Positions 12,301-24,300 of a DNA stretch of 64,000 nt are shown one piece after another (position 1 is the first letter of the stretch; the number at the start of each line of letters is the position of its first letter). This DNA comes from Lichenostomus cassidix (Eukaryota; Chordata; Aves; Passeriformes; Meliphagidae), in contig CM039182.1 of the NCBI GenBank assembly GCA_008360975.2, forward strand, positions 152,123,858 through 152,187,857. The letters are read 5' to 3'. Under the pieces are notes generated by a model, which saw only the letters and a list, made by a program, of their open reading frames with translations, was not told where the DNA came from and ran no database searches. Position numbers and translations under genes: made by a program.

Positions 12301-15300
12301 ATCCCATTAACCTAATTACCCCAACCCCATTAACCCTATTACCCCCATCCCATTAACCTAATTCCCAATCCCATTAACCCTAATTCTCCCCCAACCCCAT
12401 TAACCTAATTACCCCAACCCCATTAACCCTAATGCCCCCAACCCCATTAACCCTAATTACCCCCATCCCATTAACCCTAATTACCCCCATCCCATTAACC
12501 CTAATTACCCCATCCCCATTAACCCTAATTACCCTCAGCCCCATTAACCCCATTAACCCCATTTCCCCTCACCGGCTCCACCTGGGGGCAGCTCCCAATT
12601 CCCCAAAATCCCATTAACATCATTAATCCCATTAACCCCTTATCCCCCGTACCGTCTCCACCCTGGGCGGCTCCCCCTGTGGCTCCAGTGGTTTCTCCTC
12701 GATCCCCCATTAACCCCAAACACCATTAACCCCATTAACCCCAAACCCCAATCCCATTAACCCCATTAACAATCCCAATCCCATTAACCCCTTATTCCCC
12801 GTACCGTCTCCACCCTGGGCGGTTCCCCCCTTGGCCCCAACAGTTTCTCCTCCATCCCCCATTAATCTCATTAACACCATTAACCTCATTAACCCCACTA
12901 ACCCCAAACCCCATTAACCCCTTACTTCCCGTACCATCTCCACCCTGGGCGGTTCCCCCTGCGGCTCCAGCAGTGTCTCCTCGATCCCCCACTAGCCCCG
13001 AACACCATTAACCTCATTAACCCCATTAACCCCAAACCCCAAATCCCATTAACCCATTACTCCCCTCACCATCTCCACCCTGGGTCTCTCCCCCCTTGGC
13101 TCCAGTGGTTTCTCCTCGATCCCCCATTAACCCCAAACCCTATTAACCTCATTAGCCCCAAATCCCATTACCCCATTGACCCTAAATCCCAAACCCCATT
13201 GACCCCATCAACCCCATTAACCCCAAATCCCAAACCCCAATCCCATTAACCCCATTAACAACCCCAATCCCATTAACCCCTTATTCCCCTCACCGTCTCC
13301 ACTCTGGGCGGTTCCCCCCGCGGCTCCAGTGGTTTCTCCTCGATCCCCCATTAACCCCATTAACCCCAAATCCCAAGTCCCATTAACCCCATTAACCCCA
13401 TTAACCCCAAACCCTATTAACCCCATTAACCCCATTAACCCCAATCCCATTAACCCCTTATTCCCCGTACCGTCTCCACCCTGGGCGGTTCCCCCCGCGG
13501 CTCCAGCGGTTTCTCCTCGATCCCCCATTAATCCCAAACCCCATTAACCCCATTAACCCCATTAACCCCCAAATCCCAAATCCCAATCCCATTAACCCCA
13601 ATCCCATTAACTCCACCCCCGCACCGTCTCCACCCTGGGTCTCTCCCCTTGCCCAGAGGTTTCTCCTCGATCCCCCATTAACCCCAAACCCCATTAACCC
13701 AAAACCCCATTAACCCCAAATCCCAAACCCCATTAACCCTTTATTCCCCGTACCATCTCCACCCTGCGGCTCCCCCCTTGGCTCCAGCGGTTTCTCCCGA
13801 TCCCCCATTAACCCCAAACCCTATTAACCCATTAACCCCATTAACCCCAAACCCTATTAACCCCATTAACCCCAAATCCCATTAACCCCAAATCCCAAAC
13901 CCCATTAACCCTTTATTCCCCATACCATCTCCACCCTGGGCGGCTCCCCCCTTGGCTCCAGCGGTGTCTCCTCGATCCCCCATTAACCCCATTAACCCCA
14001 TTAACCCCAAATCCCAAACCCCATTAACCCCTTATTCCCCGTACCGTCTCCACCCTGGGCGGTTCCCCCCGCGGCTCCAGCGGGGTCTCCTCGATCCCCT
14101 CGGTGCATCCGGTGCCTCTGACCCGCAGATCGTCCACCAGCACCGTCCGGCCGGCCATGGTGAACCCGAACTCCTGCTGGTACCTGAGGGGACATTGGGG
14201 ACATTGGGGACACTGGGGACATTGGGGACATTGGGGACATTGGGGACACTGGGGACACTGGGGACATGGTGAACCCGAACTCCTGCTGGTACCTGGAGAG
14301 ATGGATAGGGACAGGGACAGGGACAGAGCTGGTGGCACTGGGACAGGGCTGGTGGCACTGGAAGACAGATGGTGTCACCACAGCAGGCTGGTGGCACTGG
14401 GACAAGGCTGGTGGCACTGTGGTGGGCTGGTGGCACTGGGACATGGTTGGGGGCACTGGGACAGCGCTGGTGGCACCATGACAGGCTGGTGTCACCACAG
14501 AAGGCCAGTGTCACAGGGACAGCCTGGTGTCACCACGGCAGGCTGATGTCACCGGGACATGACTGGTGTCACCATGGCAGGCTGGTGTCACCACAGTGCG
14601 CTGGTGTCACTGGGACAGGGATGGTGGCACTGGGACAGACTGATGTCACCATGACAGGCTGATGTCACAGGGACAGCCTGGTGTCACCGCGGCAGGCTGG
14701 TGGCACTGGGACAGGGCTAATGTCACTGGGACAGGGCTGATGTCACCAGGACATGACTGGTGTCACCAGGACAGGTTGGTGTCACCATGGCAGGTTGGTG
14801 GCATTGAGACAGGCTGATGTCACCAGGACAGACTGGTGTCACCATGACAGCCTGATGTCACCGTGGCGTGCTGGTGGCACTGGGACAGGGATGGTGGCAC
14901 TGGGACAGGGATGATGTCACCATGACAGGCTGGTGGCACTGGGACAGGGCTAATGTCACCAAGACATGACTGGTGTCACCATGGCAGGTTGGTGGCATTG
15001 AGACAGGGCTGATGTCACCAGGACAGACTGATGTCACCATGACAGACTGAAGTCACCGTGGCATGCTGGTGTCACCAGGACAGGACTGGTGGCACAGGGA
15101 CAGCCTGATGTCATCGTGGCATGCTGGTGGCACTGGGATGGGCTGATGTCACCAGGACAGGCTGATGTCACTGGGACAGGACTGATGTCACCATGACAGC
15201 CTGATGTCACCATGGCATGCTGATGTCACTGGGACAGGGATGGTGGCACTGGGACAGACTGATGTCACCATGACAGACTGGTGTCACCGTGGCATGCTTG

Positions 15301-18300
15301 TGGCACTGGGACAGACTGATGTCACCAGGACAGGCTGGCGTCACCACAGCATGCTGGTGTCACCAGGACAGGACTGGTGTCACTGGGACAGCCTGATGTC
15401 ACCATGGCATGCTGATGTCACTGGGACAGGGATGATGTCACCAGGACAGACTGATGTCACCATGACAGCCTGATGTCACCGTGGCATGCTGGTGGCACTG
15501 GGACAGGACTGATGTCACCGGGACAGCCTGATGTCACCAGGATAGGCTGATGTCACCATGACAGCCCACTGTCACCATGACAGCCCGCTGTCACCGTGTC
15601 CCCTGCTGTCACTGACCGGGCGGTGAAGGCGGCCAGGAAGTCCCCAGCGGCGCAGGTGTCAGGGCCGGCGGGGTGACCTCGCGGTGACACCATGAGGGCA
15701 CAGTCGGTGCCATCGTAGCGCAGGTGCAGGAACGGCTCCGTGCTGATCTGCGACCTGGGGACAGCGGGGGACAGCGGTGACATCACTGTCACCTGTGTCA
15801 TTGTCACTGTGTCACTGTGTCAACGTCACTGTCACCGATGTCATTGTGTCACCTTGTCATCACTATCACCAGTGTCATTGTCACCGTGTCACCATGTCAC
15901 TGTGTTACTGTGTCAATGTCACTGTCACTGTGTCACCAAAGTCACTGTGTGACCTTGTCATCACTGTCACCAATGTCACTGTCACCGTGTCAATGTCACC
16001 GTGTCACTGTGTCACTGTGTTACTGTCACCAGTGTCACTGTGTCATTGTCACCGATGTCACTGTGTCACCTTGTCATCACTATCACCAGTGTCATTGTCA
16101 CCATGTCACTGTGTCACTGTGTTACTGTGTCAATGTCACTGTGTCAATGTCACTGTCACTGTGTCACCAAAGTCACTGTGTCACCTTGTCATCACTGTCA
16201 CCAGTGTCATTGTCACTGTGTTAATGTCACTGTGTCAACATCACTGTGTCACTGTCACCAATGTCACTGTGTCATTGTCACCAGTGTCACCATGTCATTG
16301 TGTCAATGTCACTGTGTCACTGTGTTACCAATGTCACCTTGTCACCATGTCATTGTCACCATGTCACTGTGTTCCCAATGTCACCATGTCATTGTGTCAC
16401 TGTTTCACCAATGTCACCTTGTCACCATGTCATTGTCACCATGTCACTGTGTCACTGTCACTGTCACCAATGTCACTGCATCACCTTGTCACCAATGTCA
16501 CTGTGACACTGTGTCACCAATGTCACCTTGTCACCAGTGTCATTGTCACCATGTCACTGTGTCACTGTCACCGTGTCCCCAACGTCACTGTCACCATGAC
16601 ACTGTGTCACCCCTGTGACTGTCACCAGCGTCACTGTGTCACCAATGTCACTGTGTCACCAATGTCACCTTGTCACAGTGTCACTGTGTCACCATCTCAC
16701 TGTGTCACTGTCCCCGTGTCCCCAGTGTCACCACATCACCATGTCACACGTCACCGTGTAACCAATGTCACTGCACTACCACAGCACCGTGTCCCCAATG
16801 TCACTGCGTCACTGTGTCACTGTGTCACCAATGTCACCGTGTCCCCAATGTCACTGTGTCCCCAACGTCACCATGTCACTGCGTCACCAATGTCACTGTG
16901 TCCCCGTGTCACTGTCACAAATGTCACAGTGTCACCAATGTCACTGCGTCCCCAATGTCACCGCGTCACCGTGTCACTGTCACAAATGTCACTGTGTCAC
17001 CAATGTCACTGTGTCCCCAACGTCACCATGTCACTGCGTCACCAATGTCACTGTGTCACCAATGTCACCATGTCAGTGTGTCCCCATGTCACTGTGTCAC
17101 CAATGTCACTCTGTCCCCATGTCACTGTCACCAATGTCACTGTGTCACCAATGTCACTGTGTCCCCAACGTCACCATGTCACTGCGTCACCAATGTCACT
17201 GTGTCACCAATGTCACCGCGTCACCGTGTCACTGTCACCAATGTCACTCTGTCCCCATGTCACTGTCACCAATGTCACTGCGTCACTGTGTCACTGTGTC
17301 ACCAATGTCACCGTGTCACCAATGTCACTGTCTCCCCAACGTCACCGCATCACATCACTGTCACTGTGTCCCCAATGTCACCATGTCACTGTGTCACCCT
17401 ATCCCCATGTCACCGCCACGGTGTCACCCTGTCCCCGCCCTGTCCCCTGTCTCCCTGTCCCTCAGTCCCCCCGATGTCCCCCAGGTCTCCCAGGTGTCAC
17501 TGGTGTCACATGTGTCACTCACTCAGAGAATCCCTCCGTCCTCTTGTCACCCCTGTCCCCCAGGTGTGTCCCAGGTGTGTCCCCAGGTGTGTCCCCAGGT
17601 ATCCCAGATGTCCCAGGTGTGTCCCAGGTGTGTCCCCAGGTGTCACATGTCCCCCCAGGTGTCACTCACTCGGCGAATCCCTCTGTCCCCTATCCCCCCG
17701 ATGTCCCCAGGTGTCCCAGTTGTCTCCCAGGTGTCCCCCAGGTGTGTCCAAGGTGTCCCAGGTGTCACACGTGTCCCCCACGTGTCCCAGGTGTCACACA
17801 GGTGTCACATGTCCCCCCAGGTGTGTCCCACGTGTGTCCCCAGCTGTCCCAGGTGTGTCCCAGGTGTCCCATGTCGCCCCAAGTGTCTCAGGTGTGTTCC
17901 CCAGGTGTGTCCCCCATGTCCCCCAGGTATCCCACGTGTCCCCAGGTATGTCACACGTGTCCCCCAGGTGTCACACAGGCGTCACACGTGTCCCCAGGTG
18001 TGTTACAGGTGTCCCCAGGTGTCACTCACTCGGCGAATCCTTCTGTCCCCTATCCCCAAGATGTACCTCTGATGTCCCCCGGTGTCACATGTCCCCCCAG
18101 GTGTGTCCCCAGGTGTCCCCAGGTGTCACTCACTCGGCGAATCCCTGTGCTCGGAGCTCCTGCCAGCAGCGCCGCTCCAGCTCAGTGTCCCTGTCCCTCT
18201 GTTCCCCATTCCCTGTCCCCCAGGTGTGTCCCAGGTGTCCCCAGATGTCCCAGGTGTCCCAGGTGTGTCCCCCAGGTGTGCCCCCAGGTGTCACAGGTGT

Positions 18301-21300
18301 CCCCAGGTATGTCCCCAGGTGTCCCAGGTGTCACATAGGTGTCCCAGGTGTCCCCAGGTGTGTCCCCAAGTGTCCCCAGGTGTGTCCCCAAGTGTCCCCA
18401 GGTGTGTCCCATGCCCCCCCAAGTGTCTCAGGTGTGTCCCCCAGGTATGTCACACGTGTCCCCAGGTGTCCCAGGTAAGTCACACGTGTCCCCCAGGTGT
18501 CCCCAGGTGTCACTCACTTGGCGAATCCCTCCGTCCCCTTGTCACCCCTGTCCCCCAGGTGTGTCCCCCATGTCCCCCAGGTATCCCACGTGTCCCCAGG
18601 TATGTCACACGTGTCCCCAGCTGTCCCCAGGTGTGTCCCAGGTGTGTCACAGGTGTCACAGGTGTGACTCACTCGGCGAATCCCTGCGCTCGCAGCTCCT
18701 CCCGGCAGCGCCGCTCCAGCTCGCGCAGGCGCAGTTCGAGGCGCGGGAACGCGCTGGGGCAGTACGGGAGCGCGCACGGCTCGTGCTCCTCGTGCACCGC
18801 ATCGGCCAGCGCGAGCCCGAGGGCCGAGAGCAGCCCGCTGTGCCTGGCGACAGGGGACAGCTTGGGGACACCGCGGGGACACCGCCCGGACAGCCCCCGG
18901 ATAGCCTGGGGACAGGGGACAGCTTGGGGACATCGTGGGGACATCCCCCGGATAGCCCCCAGATAGCCCCCGGACAGCCTGGGGACAGGGGACAGCTTGG
19001 GGACATTGCGGGGACACTGCCGGGACAGGCCCAATCCGGGGGTCTCCATGACCCCCAAACCCCCCACACCCCCAACGCCCCAACCCCCAAAATCCCCCAC
19101 CCCGGGGGTCCCCACATCCCAAATCCCCCCCAGTCCCCACATCCCGGGGGTCCCCAAAGCCCCCAGCCACACAGGGGTGTCCCCAAGCCCCCCAACCCGG
19201 TGGTCCCCAAGTCCCCCAAACCCCCCAATCCAGGGGTCTCCCCAACCCCAAAATCCCCCAATCCGGGGGTCTCCATGTCCCCCAAACGCCCACAGGGGTC
19301 TCCTAAGCCCCAACCCAGGAGTCCCCAAACCCCAATCCAGGGGTCTCCCCAACCCCATCCTCCACCCCGAGGGTCCCCAAACCCCAAATCCCCAAGCCCC
19401 CCGGGTCCCAAAGCCCCAAACCCCTCGACCCCCAAAATCCCCCAACCCGAGGGTCCCCAAATCCCCCTAGCCCCCCAACCGGAGGGTCCCCAAGCACCAA
19501 ACCCCCCCCACCCCAACCCCCCAACCCGGGGTCCCCACACCCTAAATCCCCCCAACCCCCAATCCCGGGGGTCCCCAAACCCCACAAGGGTCTCCACGCC
19601 CCCTATCCGGATGCCCCCAAACCCCAAACCCCCCAATCCGGGGTCTCCCCAGCCCCAAATCCCCCCAGCCCGGGGTCCCAAACCCCAAACCCCCCAATCC
19701 CCACATCCCGGGCGTCCCCAAAGCCCCCAGTCACAGGTGTCCCTAAGCCCCCCAAATCCCCCCAAGACCCCAACCCGGGGGTCTCCAAACCCCCCAAACC
19801 CCCAACCTCCAAAATCCTCCAACCCGGGGGTCCCCAAACCCCAAATCCCCCCAAGTCCCACATCCTGGGGGTCCCCAAAGTCTCCAGACCCATAGGGGTG
19901 TCCCTAAGCCCCCCAACCCCCACAATCCCCCACCCCGGGGGTCCCCAAACCCCACAGGGATGTCCCCAAAGCCCCCCCAAGCCCCCCAAACCCCCCCAGC
20001 CCCCACCCCGGGGGTCTCTCCCCCTCCCCTCCCCACACGTACTTGTGCACAAACACTTTGGCCATGCCGAGTGACCTGGCGATGGCACAGGCGTGTTGTC
20101 CCCCAGCGCCACCAAAACATGCCAGGATGTGACCCGCCGTGTCGTGTCCCCGAGCCTGAGGGGACAGAGTGACATCACTGTGACACTGCTGTCACACACA
20201 GTGACACTGCTGTCCCCCAGCGCCACCAAAACACGCCAGGATGTGACCGGCCGTGTCGTGTCCCCGAGTCTGAGGGGACAGCTGTATCACCCTGAGACAC
20301 CCCTGTGACATCCCTGTCCCCCAGCGCCACCGAAACAGGCCAGGATGTGACCCGCCGTGTCATGTCCCCGAGCCTGAGGGGACAGTCAGTGACACTGTGA
20401 CACCCCTGTGACACACTGTGACACTGCTGTCACACACAGTGACACTTTGTCCCCCAGCGCCACCAAAACACGCCAGGATGTGACCCGCCATGTCGTGTCC
20501 CCAAGCCTGAGGGGACCTGTGCACCCGAGACATCCCTGTCACCCTGAAACCCCCCGTGCCACCAAAACAGCCAGGATGTGACCGCCTGTCGTGTCCCCAA
20601 GCCAGAGGGGACACAGTGACACTGCTGTCACCCACAGACACCCCGGGGGGACAGCCAGGTGACACTGCTGTCACCTGAAATCCCCCAGGGGACAAGGGTA
20701 CAGCCAGGTGACACCGTCACTCTGACACCTCCAAGGGACAAAGGGACAAAGGGACAAAGGGACAAAGACAAATGGACAAGGGGACAAAGGGACAAAGAGA
20801 CAAAGGGACAAGGGGACAAACAAGGACAAAGGGGACAAACGGACAAAGGGGACAAAGGGACAAGGGGACAAGGGGACAAAGGGGACAAAGGGGACAAAGG
20901 GACAAAGGGGACAAAGGGACAAAGAGACAAGGGGACAAGGGGACAAAGGGACAAAGGGGACAAAGGGACAAAGGGACAAGGGGAAGAGGGGACAAGGGGA
21001 CAAGGGGACAAAGGAACAGGGAGACAAAGGGACAAAGGGAAAAAGGAACAAAGGGGACATGGGGACAAGGGGACAAAGGGACAAGGGGAAGAGGGGACAA
21101 GGGGACAAGGGGACAAAGGGAAAAAGGGACAAAGGGACAAAAGGGACAAAGGGACAAAGGGACAAAGGGGACAAGGGGACAAGGGGACAAAGGGACAAAG
21201 GGACAAAGGGACAAAGGGGACAAGGGGACAAAGGGGACAAAGGGACAAAGCCCACCTGGGTCAGGGCGCGGATCGGTCTGCACATGGCCTCGTTGGCCAC

Positions 21301-24300
21301 CCGGATGAAGCCGAGGGCCACCTCCTCCACCGACAGGTCACCGCTGTCACCAGTGTCACCATTGTCACCAGTGCCACCATCTCCAGCAGCGCCAGCAGCG
21401 CCACCACTGCCACCGGTGTCATCAGTGCCACCAGTGCCACCACCTCCAGCAGTTCCAGCAGTGCCACCACTTCCACCACTGCCACCGGTGTCACCACTGC
21501 CACCACCTCCAGCAGCGCCACCCGCTGTCCCCGCTGTCCCCGCTGTCCCCGCGGTGTCCCCGCTGTCCCCGGCGCGGCTCCGGAAGCGGCGGATGGTGGC
21601 AGCCAGCCGCCGGAACGCTGTCACCGCGCTGTCGCGACACAGCGGTTGGTCCTCGTTGGGACCGAAGATCCGCGGGAAGTAATCCGGGAGGAGGCGACCG
21701 AGGACGAGGTTGGCGTCGGTGACAGTCAGGGGACCGCCTGGGGACATTGGGGACACTGCGGGTCAGGGGACCTCCTGGGGACACCGCGGGTCAGGGGGTC
21801 AGGGGACATGGGGGACACAGGAGGTCAGGGGACACTGGGGACCTCCTGGGGACACGGGGGACATTGGGGGACACTGTGGGTCAGGGGGTCAGGGGACCTC
21901 CTGGGGACACAGGGGACACAGGAGGTCAGGGGACACTGGAAACCTCCTGGGGACATTGAGGACACAGACAGTCAGGGGACCTCCTGGGGACACCGCGGGT
22001 CAGGGGGGTCAGCGGACATGGGGGACACTGGGCACACAGGGGATCAGGGTGGTCAGGGGACCTCCTGGGGACACAGGGGACATTAGGGACACTGCAGGTC
22101 AGGGGGGTCAGGGGACATTGGAGACACTGAGGGGACATTGAGGATCAGGGGACGTAGGGGACATGGGGGACACAGGGGGTCAGGGGACACAAGGGACAGT
22201 GGGGACACTGGGGACACTGAGGGAACACTGGGGACACAGAGGACACAGGGGACATCAAGGAACACAGGGGACATGGGGGACACAGGGGGTCAGGGGACAC
22301 GGGGGACATTGGGGACACTGTGGGTCAGGGGGTCAGGGGACCTCCTGGGGACACTAAGGGGACACTGAGGGTCAGGGGACACAGGGGACACACAGGACAT
22401 GGGGGACACTGAGGACACTGAGGGGACACGGGTGACATAAGGGACACTGGGGATCAGGGGACACAGGTGACACAGGTGACCCACATTTGACCCAGGTGAC
22501 ACTGAGGTGACCCAGGTGACCCAGGTGACACAGGTGACCCAGGTGACACACAGGTGACACCCAGGTGACACAGGTGACCCAGGTGACACACAGGTGACAC
22601 CCAGGTGACACAGGTGACACCCAGGTGACACACTGTCTCACCCTTGCGGTAGCAGGCAGGACCAGGATGAGCTCCAGCTGACTCAGGACCAACAACGTAC
22701 AGACCTGACCTGGGGACATGGGGACAGTGAGGGGACATCATGGGGACACTGCAGGGACAGTGTGGGGACAGTGTGGGGACACTGCGGGGACATTGTAGGG
22801 ACAGTGAGGGGACAGTGTGGGGACATGGGGACAGTGTGGGGACACTGTGGGGACACTGTGGGGACATGGGGATATTGCAGGGCTGGGGACACCATGGGGA
22901 CATCGTGGGGACATGGGGACACTGGGGGCTCTGGTGGGGAGAGATCTCCCCAATCCCCTGACCCCAAACCCCAACCCCCAAACCTGAAGAAGAGTCTGGA
23001 TCCTCCCCAAACCCCAAATCCCCCAAAGCCCCAAATCCCCAAATCCCTCAAATCCCAAATCCCCAAACCCTAAATCCCCCAAACCCCAAATCCCCAAATC
23101 CCCCAAATCCCAAATCCCAAACCCCAAACCCCAAATAACCCCAAACCTGAAGAAGAGTCTGGATCCTCCCCAAACCCCAAATCCCAAACCTCAAATCCCC
23201 CAAGCCCCAAACCTCCAAATCCCCCAAACCCCAAACCCCAAATAGCGACAAACCTGAAAAGAGCCGGACCCTTCCCAAATCCCAAACTCCAAACCCAAAC
23301 CCCTGACCCCAAACCCCAAATCCCCCAAACCCCAAATAACCCCAAACCTGAAGCAGCCTGGATCCTCCCCAAACCCCAATCCCCAATCCCAAATCCCAAA
23401 CCCCAAACCCCAAACCTGAAGAAGAGCCGGGATCCTCCCCAAATCGCAAACCCCAAATACCCCAAACCCCAAATACCTGACCCCAAACCCAAACCTAAAA
23501 CCTAAAAGATCGGCCTCCCCAAATCCCAAATCCCCCCAAACCCCAACCCCAAACCCCCAAACCCCAAATAACCCCAAACCTGAAGAAGAGCCTGGATCCT
23601 CCCCAAACCCCAAATCCCCCAAATCAAATCCCAAATCCCAAACCCTGACCCCAAATAACCCCAAATCCCCCAAATCCCAAACCTGAAGAACAGTCTGGAT
23701 CCCCCTCCGGCCGCCACGGTGTTGATGTCCAGCTGCGGCGCCTGGATGGACACTCCGGCCGTGCTGGCCTCGAACACGTGCTCCAGCTGCCCCGCGAAGC
23801 GCGACACGTCCGTCGACGTGCCTGAGACCCCAAAAACCAGCAGAGACCCCAAAAAGGGTGAGAGACCCCAAAAAGTGATCAGGGACCCCAAAAACCAGCA
23901 GAGACCCCAAAAGGGGTGAGAGACCCCAAAAAGTGACCCCGCGAAGCGCAACACGTCCGTCGACGTGCCTGCGACCCCAAAAACCAGCAGAGACCCCAAA
24001 AAGGGTGAGAGACCCCAAAAAAGGTGAGAGACCCCAAAAAGTGACCCCGCGAAGCGCGACACATCCGTCGAGGTGCCTGTGACCCCAAAAGGGGCAGAGA
24101 CCCCAAAAGTGATGAGAGACCCAAAAAGTGAGCAGTCACCCCAAAGTGAACCCAAAAAACATCAGGGACCACAAAAAGCGAGACCCCAAAAATGGGACCC
24201 CAAACCCCAAGGATCCCAAACATATCAAGGACCCCAAAAGTGACCCCAACCCCAACACGTCCCAATCCCAAAGGCCCCAAAACCCATAGAACCCCAAAAC

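Noticed and set aside
15777..18338. 853-codon open frame on the plus strand
   Set aside because: Composed of Ser/Pro/Cys/Val/Thr repeats from a GTCACTGTGTC-type array; no start context, domain or codon signal; lies antisense in OPLAH introns.
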